A stretch of DNA of 64,000 bases, from positions 783,577 to 847,576 of the forward strand of contig BDGG01000003.1 of NCBI GenBank assembly GCA_001949185.1, written 5' to 3'. The notes beneath the pieces are model-generated. The model did not search any database, was not told the origin of the DNA, and saw nothing but the letters and a program-made list of their open reading frames with translations. The position numbers and the translations under genes were made by a program. Below are positions 33,201-43,800 of the stretch, piece after piece. Numbering within the stretch: the first letter of the stretch is position 1; each line of letters begins with the position of its first letter. This DNA is from Ramazzottius varieornatus (taxonomy: Eukaryota > Tardigrada > Eutardigrada > Parachela > Ramazzottiidae).

Positions 33201-34415
33201 TCTATCGTCTGAGCCGAAAACCTCGTCATCATTCCCTTCCTGGAATAAACTGGACGGTTCGGAATTGATCGTCCATTGACCGCTACAGTGCGCCGCGATG
33301 ACGTAAAGTTTCTTGATTGCCTCTTTGATTGATCACAAACGATCAGCTGATCGCCGGCACTGTTGGCTATGCAGCGGATGCCTTGCTTTTGTGCTTTTTT
33401 AGCACGTTAAGGCGTGTGGTACGGTTCAACGTCAACAGTACGGGCGATCAGCTAATCGTTCTGTGGTCAATCAAAGAGGCAATCAAGAAACTTATGTCAT
33501 CGCGGCGCACTGTAGCGGTCAATGGACGATCAATTCCGAACCGTCCAGTTTATTCCAGGAAGGGAATGATGACGAGGTTTTCGGCTCAGACGATAGAAGA
33601 AACTCTTCTCTATCCACCTGGAATGTGGGTTTGAGCATCAGAGGCGGCGGATTCGAAAAATCCCATCGTCAGACTTTAACCAGATGTCTACCTCACTCAG
33701 CGGGCTTCACGTAGAAAACGTTGCTGAAACGACCGTAATCAATTTATCCACAGAATGGTCAGAAACCGCAGAACCTTCGCCTTAATGCGCTGTTCAAAGT
33801 AGGATTTCTCTTGGTTGCACTGAGCGGAGCTTGAGTGCAAGAAGACATTGCGCAAAAACCGAGTGTTCGTGAATCAACAATTTTTTCGGCTTTCGAGGCA
33901 ATTTCGAAATCTTTTCATCCATCTCTTTGACGAGTTGACGTGGTGTCAACAGTAACCTCAGTTAACACAAAGACAGAGCTAAAGGATGAGTGGTGGAAAG
34001 CCTGAATTTTTGGTTTGGAGCGTAAGTTACGATTTTGCCACGAGGACTGGTTTCCCAGTAACACGGGTCAAATCGACGGTTTTAATTCGTTTGTAAGGTT
34101 TGTATGGTATTCTTGCGAAATTCTTCACTTTTCGATAGTCGCCAGTTAGCTGTGAGTCCGTTAAAATCAAATTAAGGCCGAGTACTCACATATGGAAATC
34201 CGGAGACTCGGTTTTGTTTGTGGTGTACAGTCTTCTCATCGGAGGTCATTCTAATCAACTTTTCCAACCTAAGACTCAATGTATGCGAATGAGCTATTTC
34301 TCAACGAAAATGCGTCAAAATCTGTATGACTTGTCTGAAGGAGCGAGACGAAAATAAACAAACTGAATTTTTCTGTGCCAGTGTTCCAGGTGGTAGCACT
34401 TGGAAACACCCTGTA
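30271..34415. mobile_element. 4.1 kb inverted-repeat element, copy 2, with nested insertions
   Basis: The left end TACAGGGTGTATCCGCCAAG is mirrored by a right end finishing CACCCTGTA; TA flanks both sides, as for Tc1/mariner insertions. The first ~470 bp and last ~570 bp are homologous to the 1.1 kb element at 15897-16992. The middle (about 30740-33840) is absent from that copy and must be either later insertions or internal sequence lost from copy 1. The middle includes the foldback at 33134-33664. I found no transposase frame. Confidence 0.65.
33134..33664. repeat. Near-perfect 531 bp foldback (arms ~230 bp)
   Basis: The left arm (33134-33366) and right arm (33431-33664) are reverse complements with only a few differences; both carry, for example, CCGCCGCCTCTGATGCTCAA (or its mirror) and GGTCAATGGACGATCAATTC (or its mirror). 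The loop is about 65 bp. The right arm is open in one frame (GNDDEVFGSDDRRNSSLSTW), but this may be chance. A transcript across it would form a long double-stranded hairpin. Confidence 0.85.
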
Positions 34416-35200
34416 TATACATGCATTCTCGAACTACGTGACGATTTTTGATGTGATCAGAGGCGCCGCTTTATGACGTCCTGACATCCATAATTATGTA
34501 GCGCAAACATCCCTCTATCCTCTATTTTGGCGAGAACGATCTACTGTATTCCGTGCAGGCAACTTTGGAAAACGTGTACTGCGAGCTACTTTATCAACTC
34601 ATGTGTGAGTGCCTTAAAAAGTTGTTAATAAACCATATCTCCTGCTCATCGGCCGAATCCGCCATTGAACCGCCAGGTTGCTAACGCCGCTACGCTAGAA
34701 ATCTCGTGAACGAATCTTCATTTAAATCTGATTCACGGAAATTTCACCAGTTTTCTAGGGTTTACTTCTGACCGAGCCGGACCAGACTTGTGCTCCGTCG
34801 TCACGATTCATGGTTTAAATCCGGAAAACCCGTGACAGAATACCATGACGGACAAAAAGCAACTAACCATCCCTTAGGATAAAGTGATTCGGCTAAGAAA
34901 ATGCATGCAATAGATCCGCACTGATGTTTATTCGACCGGTAGGAACATAACAGTCATTGAAAGTTACTGAACGAAACAACATTTCCAACAAAACTGATCA
35001 CCTATCTGACCACAATCTACAAAAAGAATCTGCAAACTGACGCCTGTTTTGAAGCCCGACTGGACAAAGCTACCGAAAATGCACCATACCAGTTCACTTG
35101 CCGAAAATCAGAGCGAGAAAAGAAACATATTTCCACATGTTCCACTGATAGACTACTTCGTTTACGTTAAAGAGACAATTTTACTCTGACGAGTTTTTCT
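34416..35200. other. Downstream of PITP, no gene seen
   Basis: Between the 4.1 kb element and the 3' end of the PITP gene. Only short frames. The PITP 3' UTR should occupy part of the right side. Confidence 0.5.
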
Positions 35201-37026
35201 TTACTCATCGACATCCCCGTACTGATTTCTGATGTGCCCCGCGTGCCGTTGACTGTCAAGCTCGCGCTTGGTTTCGTCCTCAATACGGCGAATGTCCGCC
35301 ATGGTCAAACCGTACCATTGATCCATCCAGCAGAAAACTTGACGATGAAAATTCAAAAAAAGCTTCCTTTCAGCCTACAGAAATTTTCACATACTTGGAA
35401 ATCAAGAAGCGAGAGAGGAAAAACTGGAGACGTTGGCCACGGACTGAACCAAATCCCAATCTCCAGTGGCGCACTTTTGCATTGATACTGGGTGGAGTGT
35501 GCGCCACTTAGGAAAACGACCAGGTTCAGTCCATCTGCCACGTCTTAAATTTCGGCAAGCTGTTCCAGGTTCCGAATAAATTTGTGAGACATTTTCCTTC
35601 TAGATTCTTTTGGTACCTTATGCGCCCAAGATTCGACTTTATTCTGAAGTCCGAACCATTTGAACTCAACCGTCACCAGCTTGTAGCAAGTCATCACAGG
35701 ACTGCAAGTCGCCTATAAAATTTCAAACACTCAGAAAAGCATAGAAAAGATAGAATCTCCAACGTGCAAATTTCAGAACTATCCTGCCGAACGAACCTTC
35801 CAGTTTCCCTTAAGGGGTCCTCGCCCGGCTTTCTGCGACTGGAATTGAGTAGGATCCCATTCTGCTTTGTAATCCTGTGAAAACAAAACACGAGCATCCG
35901 CTTTAGAAAACATACTGTGTACTACGCGTAACGGGAACCTTCACTAATGACTGTCGCCTGGTACATTACAAGGTGCATACCTTGCGATCAACGGGATCGT
36001 TGGCAATGTCGATGTAAATCACTTCCCGCTTTTTCAGCTTCTCCGGTGGCAGTCTGTGCACCTGTTAAAACGACCAATATTTACGTTCACTGTACGTCTG
36101 TCACCTTAACACTGTCAGTCCCGAAAAGTCAAGGCGATAACGGCTACTCATTAATGTTATAGACCTACGTTGGGAGAGTCGCCGCGATCGGCCACATGAA
36201 GCGTTTCCAGGGTTATCGCAAAATTATCTTTCATGTAATCCGGATTCTGAAACCACGTTAAAACCGAGATTAAAAATTCGAAGAAAAACAACCTGTCGAC
36301 ACCCGTGAAAAAAATCGTGACAAAAATCCTGTTTTTACTACGTCATATCGCATGTTTAGACTCTAGACCTCAACAGACCCACGGAGAAATGCAGTAAACA
36401 GTCGAGCTTTAGATTGGGTTGTAACTTACACTGAATTCCGTTCTACAATATGGATACGCATTCCAAGCTTTCTCATGGAATTCCAGCGAACCTTTCGGGG
36501 CAATTGCTCGTGCCCATCCAGGTATCTTGCTAGGAAAACAAACAGACGGTAATTTCACGATCGGACAGGCAGAGAGAAAAAATGATGCGTCAATCGATAT
36601 CCCCGATTGACAAGCCAATCAACTAACGTCGTGTCACAAAACCGAGCGATGTGTTCTTCGGCAGAAAAAAAGCGCAAACAAACCTGGCAATGTGGTAGAC
36701 TTTATGAGTATATTGTCCAGACGTTGGCTGGCCCTCCAGGAGCTGGTGATTATCGTATGGTTCATTCTTGAGAATTTCCACACCTTCGCCGCCTCCCGTT
36801 TCGTTCTTTGAAGCCTGAGCCACGGCGTACAGTTGCGCCACTTGATACTGCAAACAATAAACAGACCAATAGCTTCTTTTTACATTCCATTGTCTGTTGC
36901 CTCCCACTCACCTCTTCCACCGTCATCGGCAGCACCACTCGGCTGTAAGAATCAGAACAAAAACTTAAGAACGACATATGCCTAGAAAAATGAGCAATTC
37001 TTTACTCACTATTCCTTGATAATCAT
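35201..37026 (-). CDS. Phosphatidylinositol transfer protein, class I
   Basis: Cytosolic lipid shuttle that carries PI and PC between membranes. Nine exons on the minus strand: 37010-37026, 36913-36943, 36684-36847, 36430-36529, 36169-36246, 35981-36061, 35797-35874, 35617-35712, 35201-35374; 272 aa, matching the usual ~270 aa. Seen in order: [118 protein letters not shown] and [19 protein letters not shown]. The whole length matches animal PITP alpha/beta and lacks the extra domains of RdgB types. The first coding exon has only 17 nt. A short hairpin repeat sits in the intron before the last exon. Junction NWK/ATCSPVM at exons 7-8 is about six residues shorter than vertebrate PITPs. It is transcribed divergently from the SET gene, 617 bp away. 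Confidence 0.95.
35429..35544. repeat. AAGTGGCGCA hairpin, copy 1 (PITP intron)
   Basis: Core CCAGTGGCGCACTTTTGC mirrored by GTGTGCGCCACTTAGG, with an outer pair GGACTGAACC / GGTTCAGTCC. Sits in the intron before the last PITP exon. The fullest copy, with about 116 bp of paired sequence. Confidence 0.8.
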
Positions 37027-37643
37027 GGTCAAGTCGACGTAAATCTCCTTTTCAGTTGAGACACGTCAGATAACCTCCCGTCAAAAATTCTCCTGGTATG
37101 AAAATCAGGCGAGAGCAAGCAATACCATGCTCGAGAGAACAAACAAAGCCGTAATGAGAAGAACACTGCAAGAATTTTTTCTCAAGAATAAAGTTATTTC
37201 TCGACATTTTGACTGTTGCTCCACAAGACCTACTGCATGGGCTGCTATGAACGTTACGTGTGCAGCATGTTGACAGGCTTTACGGAACGAATTGCGACCG
37301 TATGCGTTACCGTACGTACGTAACTAACATAATATGAGCCTTGGCCCTTGGCCCTTGACTCGTGACTGATTTGACGAAAGACTCGTACTTGACGTCAGCG
37401 GAAGAATTAGAAACGAATTTCCCAACTCTCATGATTTCTCGATCCCGAAAGAAAGCTCCCGACAAGGTTCTCTCCGTTTTCATCCTCGACAAGTCACCCA
37501 GCGGGAAAGGTGAGTGGAAGATCGATACTGAACCTCCGTACGAGTTTAAAGTACCGTTGGTCTCGACTCTCGCTCTTTTGTGGTTGTCAGAGTCTGACCT
37601 TGTGTTGATTTATACCTCACAGAAATCGTGAGTCAAACTGAAA
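37027..37643. promoter_or_regulatory. Shared intergenic region of divergent PITP and SET genes
   Basis: The 617 bp between the two start codons must hold both 5' UTRs and promoters. It contains a short direct repeat (CCTTGGCCCTTGGCCCTTG at 37338-37356) and a CGTACGTACG-type patch near 37311-37322. No TATA box or known factor site can be assigned with confidence. Confidence 0.5.
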
Positions 37644-39869
37644 ATGCCTGCCGGAAAGCGTCGTCCAAAGGCTGAAACCCGTGCTAAGTTGGGAAACAGC
37701 GATGGAGAATCGGAAGGACAGCGAACGTCGCCAAACAGCTCGGTCGGATCAGCGGTGGAGGAAGCAGCTCAAGCTGTGCCTGTGACGACCACCATCGAAC
37801 CTCATCCATTCCATCCTGTGCCTTTCTACGCGTTGCAAAACATGGCCTCGCGCTCGGTGGTCTCTCCTGCCAAGACACCCGCACCCAACAAACCGGCTTC
37901 CGTCAAGAAAACAGCCGTCAATCCCGTTACGGGCAAGCCTATCCAGACGGCCATTAAGACCATCAACAACGCGGGTGTGAAAGCCGTCAGCCCGATGAAA
38001 GCAGCCACGACGCAAACGGCCAAGCCTCCCGTGGTGAAACCTCCACCTAGACCTCCGCAGGATGTTCGCAGTGGCCCTACCACCCCGGAAAAGATCCTTC
38101 TCAAGTGAGGAACGCGTGTATCCCCCACAGGAAATTTCGTATGGTTGATTCATGGCAATCAAGAAGAAGAACTCAGCTGACGTGACATGATTTTCGCGAG
38201 GGGTCCTCGGCACGACCTGTTCTAGTCCGCTACCTTCAGGGCTTTAGGCCTACCATTCCAAGTTCCAACGTTAATTTTTTCTTCAAGTTCGGTTCCTTAA
38301 TCTCACTGATTCTTCCTCGCAGGGATTTGGCGAAAGGAAAGGAGGCCAATCCTGTTCGAGTCATCAACATCGTCGACGACACTCCGGTGCCGAAGTTTAA
38401 GTACATCTCGCAACGGGAAACTGCGCCGGACCTGCAGCCGCTCATCGATGAAGAAAGCGCCTTGAGTCGTTACGAACCTGTAATATCCTCAGCTTCTTTG
38501 TTCCTTTCAGGGTACTACACTCTGAAAGTCGTTTTGTAGTGTTGTACCAGCGAAACATGTGGACAGCTGTGCGAAGAGAAGGTCTGTCCGTGCCGAACGT
38601 ACTCGGGGACCAAGATAACATATCGAGTAAGTCTCGACTTCCGGCGACCGGAAGTGGACCGAAGTGACGCGCTGTTTCTTTTTTCAGCGATATCTTCTGC
38701 TGTACCAGCAAATGGAAACGTACGATAACGTTACGCAGGCTATCAAGGAGTGTAATTACTCTTGCTACTGCCACAAGGCCAAGAACAAGGCCAAGAAGGG
38801 GCAGATTTCGTGCTACAATCGGACATTTTCCAAGGGGGCAAAGTATGGCCGTCTTTACCTTCTTCTTGGTATCAAAGAATGATCCCGATAAATTTTGATA
38901 GGGTTTCGGTGGATATCTTCCGTACGGAAGGGCGTGGCTGGGGTGTGAGATCGCGGGAGGTTATTCGTGAAGGCGAATACATCGGAGAGTAAGTTGGAAA
39001 TATTGAATGACGCGGGATTTGTGTCACTGAGTAATGCTTCCTGAATCAATTGGAGCTGCTTTTGTTGTTTAGGTATGTGGGGATGTTGAAGCGCGACGTG
39101 CCGTCCGACGTTACCGGAGGCGATTATGTGCATGGTCTTGGCGAGGTAAATACCCATCGATTTCCCTCCAGATCCGCCATGCGAGAAGCGCTGTAACTTC
39201 TCGTAACTTCTCTTCGTTTTTGTTCTAGAAACTGGCCGGTCATCGAGTGGCGGTGGATGCGGAGCAGCAGGGAAATTATACCCGGTATGTCTGGGTCATT
39301 TACCGTAAATCTTCTTCTGTCAGAAAAAGATCGTTTTTCTTCTGTGTATGATTCGGTTCCCTGTTGTAGGTTCATCAATCATTCCTGTGATCCGAACGTG
39401 TTTGTGGCAAAGGTGGCTTATGAGACAACGATCCCAGGGTTGTTGCACTTGTGCTTGTTCGCGTTGAAAGAAATCAAAGCTTACGAAGAGATTCTGTAAT
39501 TATCTTGCTTTTTTTCCCACCATCCCATGAAATGCGAAAGGTTGTGAAAATTCTTTCAAAAGTGAATGAAATTATTTTTGCGTATTCAGGATCGATTATG
39601 GGTACGACTTCTGGGTGGCCAAGGCGAGCAACGGCATTTACTGCAAATGTGAGACCAAGATGTGCCATCATCCGCACGCGAAGCTGTCGCAGTTGCCGTT
39701 GGGTTCACAGCTCGAGATGTCTGAAGAAGAGGACGTTGGAGAAGAGGAGGAAGACCGGGGGGATACCGAGGTGTACGACAGCGAAGACGATGACGAGGAC
39801 GTCACGCCGGAATCAACCGAGAGCAAGTCCACCACAGGCTCTGGAACCAGCACCGAAATTGAAGTTTAG
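37644..39869 (+). CDS. SUV39/G9a-type histone lysine methyltransferase (pre-SET, SET, post-SET)
   Basis: Nuclear enzyme expected to methylate histone H3 Lys9. Nine exons: 37644-38104, 38323-38479, 38540-38626, 38688-38842, 38902-38988, 39073-39145, 39229-39284, 39370-39495, 39590-39869; 493 aa, open. Residues 1-155 are Pro/Lys/Thr-rich and disordered. Pre-SET starts at INIVDDTPVPKFKYIS and has Cys clusters (CCTSETCGQLCEEKVCPC, KECNYSCYC, CYNR). SET has GRGWGVRSREVI, RFINHSCDPN (cofactor and active-site motif) and the catalytic IDYGYDFW. Post-SET Cys follow (CKCETKMC), then an acidic Glu/Asp tail (EEEDVGEEEEDRGDTE). No chromodomain, ankyrin, MBD or YDG domain is visible, so SUV39H, G9a and SETDB subclasses cannot be separated. 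The long gap between the two pre-SET Cys groups (TYRYLLLYQQMETYDN) is unusual and points to an atypical pre-SET. Confidence 0.93.
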
Positions 39870-40767
39870 AATGTCAGGTTTTGTTTAGCTCGATTGAATG
39901 TTTGCAATCAAGTTGAATAACCGGCATAATATTTGTGAAAGCTATTCTGACCACGGAGAAGATTTGGATGGATTCTGGGTAGTTTTCGATTCTGATATCC
40001 TAGTGATGCATGAGTTTCTTTTCAGTAAAGTGTGTCATTATTCAAAGCTTGGGCGACTATAGGCGTTCTCTGGAACGGACTCCAAGTGGTAATTTCAGAC
40101 AGGCATTTTTGTAAGCCGGAAATACTGAGGCTTTCTATCTTTGCAACCGTTCCGAAGGCTCTTAAATGAGAGCAGTGACTTCGACCCAGAGGAGCTGTTG
40201 TACTGAGCTACTGTGTGAACCGGTGTAACCTACTGCACGAGTTGTTGGAAGGGCCCGGAAGGGGATGACTGATTTCTGAACGTAAACGTCCCATAGTCCA
40301 TAAAAACAAGTGCAAGAGCCCCGCCTCGCGACCGGCTGGCTCCACCCTGTTATCACAGATGTCCATGTGACGTCATACGTGTGATGTAGTCAACACCACG
40401 GTTGCCATTTCCGCACTTAGTACATCCAGCCTTGACCAACCTTATTCTCCGTGAATCTTCCACTAGAACTTCTCTTAGATCGCACTCCGCCATCTTCCCT
40501 TCTTCTGGAGTTCCTGTGTGTTACCAAGACGGTACATGAAGCCACAGCATCGCAACTGCGTCTAAGAGACGTATCGAGAGTTGTGTCGGCCTCCAATCTG
40601 CTGTCAATTCCACTGGAGATTGCTGCTTCGAAGCAGCGACATGTGAAACTTATCCACTGGATCAGTCTGCTGCTGGTGCGTGATCGTACGGTGAGTTAAG
40701 AACTTACGGTTCGTAAAACGCACTAGAATATTTGGTTACAGTAAATGCTTATGTGTTGATTTTGCAG
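39870..40767. other. Between SET gene and insulin receptor
   Basis: No conserved gene. A plus-strand segment ending at a donor (GTACG/GTGAGT, about 40690) followed by an acceptor at 40767 (GATTTTGCAG) looks like a 5' non-coding exon of the insulin receptor. The frame at 40451-40699 has no family motif and may simply be this leader. Confidence 0.45.
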
Positions 40768-40795
40768 TGGCCGTGGTAGTGTGGACGAACAGAGG

Positions 40796-40810
40796 ATGAC
40801 CGCGCAATGA
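40796..40810 (+). promoter_or_regulatory. Four-codon upstream ORF before the insulin receptor start
   Basis: ATG ACC GCG CAA TGA lies nine bases before the receptor ATG at 40820, within the exon that begins after the acceptor at 40767. Such a close minimal uORF may limit initiation at the main start. Function is inference. Confidence 0.55.
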
Positions 40811-40819
40811 GAACTAGCG

Positions 40820-43800
40820 ATGTCGTCGTTTACGCAGTTACTCCTGACGTTTTCTGTGATATGTCTGTTCCTCTGCAGTCCCTACTCTTCCTGTGGAACG
40901 CTGGCAGATTACCTGAAAGGTAACAAGGGGCTCTCTGTGGCCAGGGACAGGAGAGCTACCGACGAGAACATCTCACTTAACAACGCAACGCGCGTTGGTT
41001 CGGTTGGTGCATCGTATGGCTTTCTCGACAGAAATGTCTCTCTCAAATCTGTTGTGGTCGTTGGACCAGTTAACCCCACGGAAGCCGTAAATCAGATTCG
41101 GCTGAACGACGAGATAAGTAAGTTTTTGCTTCTTATCAGAAGACATCTTAGTTAACAGCAACAACTTTTCAAGATATTTGATTGACGATTGAACAGCGGA
41201 AGCGGAGCGGCATATCACATCAATGCAGCTGGTTTGCCGCTCCTACTCCGTTAGGCAACCAGGTTCGTATGGTTGATTGACGGTAATGTTTTTGACTTGA
41301 TTGACATCTTGGCTTGTCTTGCAGTTTGCTCAACGACGACTATCTCTTCCTTCGTGGAAAACTTTAAGGCTCTTCGCAACTGTACAGTCATTGAAGGACG
41401 ACTGATCATAGGACCCATCGACTTCCCAGAGAAGCCGTTTGAAGAGATATCGTTTCCGCATTTACGAGAGATCAACGATTACCTGCTGGTGTACCGTGTG
41501 ACAGGCCTGAGGACCCTCAGGAACCTCTTCCCTAACCTGGCTGTCATCCGGGGCAAACAGATGTTTAAGGGTAACTCCCTGGTCATCTTTGAGAATCCTG
41601 ATATGGAAGATCTAGGCTTGATCTCGCTGATGCATATTCAACGAGGTGGTGTGTGGATCACCAAGAATCCCGTCCTGTGCTACCTCGATACCCTCTCGTG
41701 GAAGAAGCTCCTAGGCGAAGAATGGGCCAAAGTCTACCATAAAGAAAATAGGCCCGAAGAACAGTGCGTTAACCAGTGTCCAGGAAACTGCAGGACATTC
41801 TACTCGACGAGCCATCAACGAGAACGCCACATGTGCTGGACCACCAACGACTGTCAGCAAGGTACGAAAACAGTCTTCGATTCAAATTCAGAATTACCAA
41901 GCGAACTGTGAAACATCACCGGGAATAGGTGTCGTGGTTATGGTACTATCCCGCGGTAGTTATGAACGGACCGCTGGTATAGAATGTCCAGCGGTCAGCG
42001 AGACGATGACGTCATCCGTTAGAGGGGTGGCAGTGTGACGTTCTGCGCGAGTCTAGCTGGTTAGTTGCGGTGTATTGGTTCCGGGTCTGAGCAGCTGAGG
42101 GTAGTGTCGGACCGACCATGTGGTACTTTTTTTCGGTTGCAAATGGTTGCATTGTGAGCCTTTCTGACCTTGTTCCTTCTTGTAGTGCCACTTCCAGCAT
42201 GCAATGCTGTCGATCAGAAACAGTGCTGTCATTCCCTGTGTATGAGCGGCTGTTTCGGCGGAGAACGTAATGAGTGTCTGGTGTGTAATAACGTGCACTA
42301 TAGTGGGGCCTGCTATCATTCGTGCCCGGCATTTACTTACGAGGTAAGCGTGGTCTATGGGGGTTTATGGCTTTATACTGGGATTGCCGGAGTATACTCC
42401 TGGGGAGAAGTGTCATTTGCCGCGAACATAAACTGATGAGTTATTTGTGTTGCAGGTTCGCGGACGACGCTGTGTGACGGAAGCTGTCTGTCGTAATTTC
42501 ACACTGGATGGATACGCGAGGGATTTTAAGGCCCACGAAGGACATTGTCGGAGAGAATGCCCGGCGAATTTCATGACGGACCCGTTGGATATTCACAGAT
42601 GCGTACCCTGCGCTGGACCCTGTCCGAAAAGTCAGTAGGAAAATATCAAAACAAATTCAGAAAAAGAACTGGTTAGAAACCGATAAATGTTCTGAAATTA
42701 AATGTTGTATTTTTCTTTAGCTTGCAAAACAGCAACGGTGACGACGGTCGATACGGCGGAAAGGTTGAGACAGTGCACGATCATCAACGGGAGCTTGGAA
42801 ATCCAGATTGGCAAAGGAGGTACGACCGTTACGCTCATTGGAGCTTTTTCTCGTGTGTCATCATGGCTTGTTCGCCTACTCGAGCGTCAAAGACTGTAAT
42901 CAGAGGATGATGCGTGGGGCTGATTTCTTTTCTTCTCTGATTACAGAACAAATTATCGCAACGCTGGAGCAGACCCTGCAGAACATCGAGCACGTTACGG
43001 ATTACATCAAGATTATCCGCTCGCACGCCCTTCTTTCCCTCAGCTTTTTTAAACGTCTCCGTTTCATCGGAGGAGTCAACACCGCACCTGGAGGCTACGT
43101 AAGTAAACGTTGCTGTCCGTTCTCTCTGCGGAAAATAACGAGAAATATAACATAATAGGACTTGGACTGAACAAACTCTTCAGGATCTTGTTTCCAAGTG
43201 GCGCATCTTTCGAGCCAAAAACAGTGTTACCGTGCGCCGCTTGGAAAACAGTCTCGCCGTGGTTCCAATTCGTTCAAAATAAAATGAACATATCTTTCTT
43301 TTTGTAGGCTTTGATGGTGATTGACAACCAGAATCTGCAAGACCTCTTCGATTTCACTGCCGAGCGTCCGACCCTGCAGATCGGTAACGCATCAGCCAAA
43401 GTAGCCTTTCACTTTAACCCGCGATTGTGTCTGGGCAAAATCGACGTCTTGATGAATCAAATCTCCGCGGCGCTGAACACGACCTACGATCCGCGGGACA
43501 TTTCCACAACGTCCAACGGTGATCGTGTGGCTTGTGACATCAGCCTCTTGAATCTGATCGTCGGCGAAAGAGGCTCGGAAGTGGTAAATCAAGTCGGAAA
43601 AGACGGCCAGAATTTTGAAGAGAACAAATGATCCGAATTTCATTCGTGATTTCGGCTCTTGTGTATGTACAATTTTGTGTTTTCGCAGGTCATATTGACG
43701 TGGGATGTCTTCGAGATGCCCGATCCAAGATCCCTATTGGGCTACGTTCTATACTACCGCGAGTCACCGGTCCGTAACCTGTCCAAGTACGAAGGCCGAG

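Noticed and set aside
33329-33714. Coding genes in the foldback arms
   Set aside because: Both arms are mirror images, so open frames on both are expected by symmetry; no family motif.
35353-35541. Alternative last PITP exon in this frame
   Set aside because: The PITP C-terminus ([19 protein letters not shown]) is in another frame with an acceptor at 35375; this ORF crosses a hairpin repeat.
37749-38213. Minus-strand 154-codon frame opposite the SET gene first exon
   Set aside because: Antisense shadow of a Pro/Lys/Thr-rich coding exon; no motif.
43308-43631. Insulin receptor exon ending at the TGA at 43629
   Set aside because: A donor at 43584 (GTG/GTAAAT) joins in phase to the next exon (VILTWDVF), giving a normal fibronectin III start; the stop lies in the intron.
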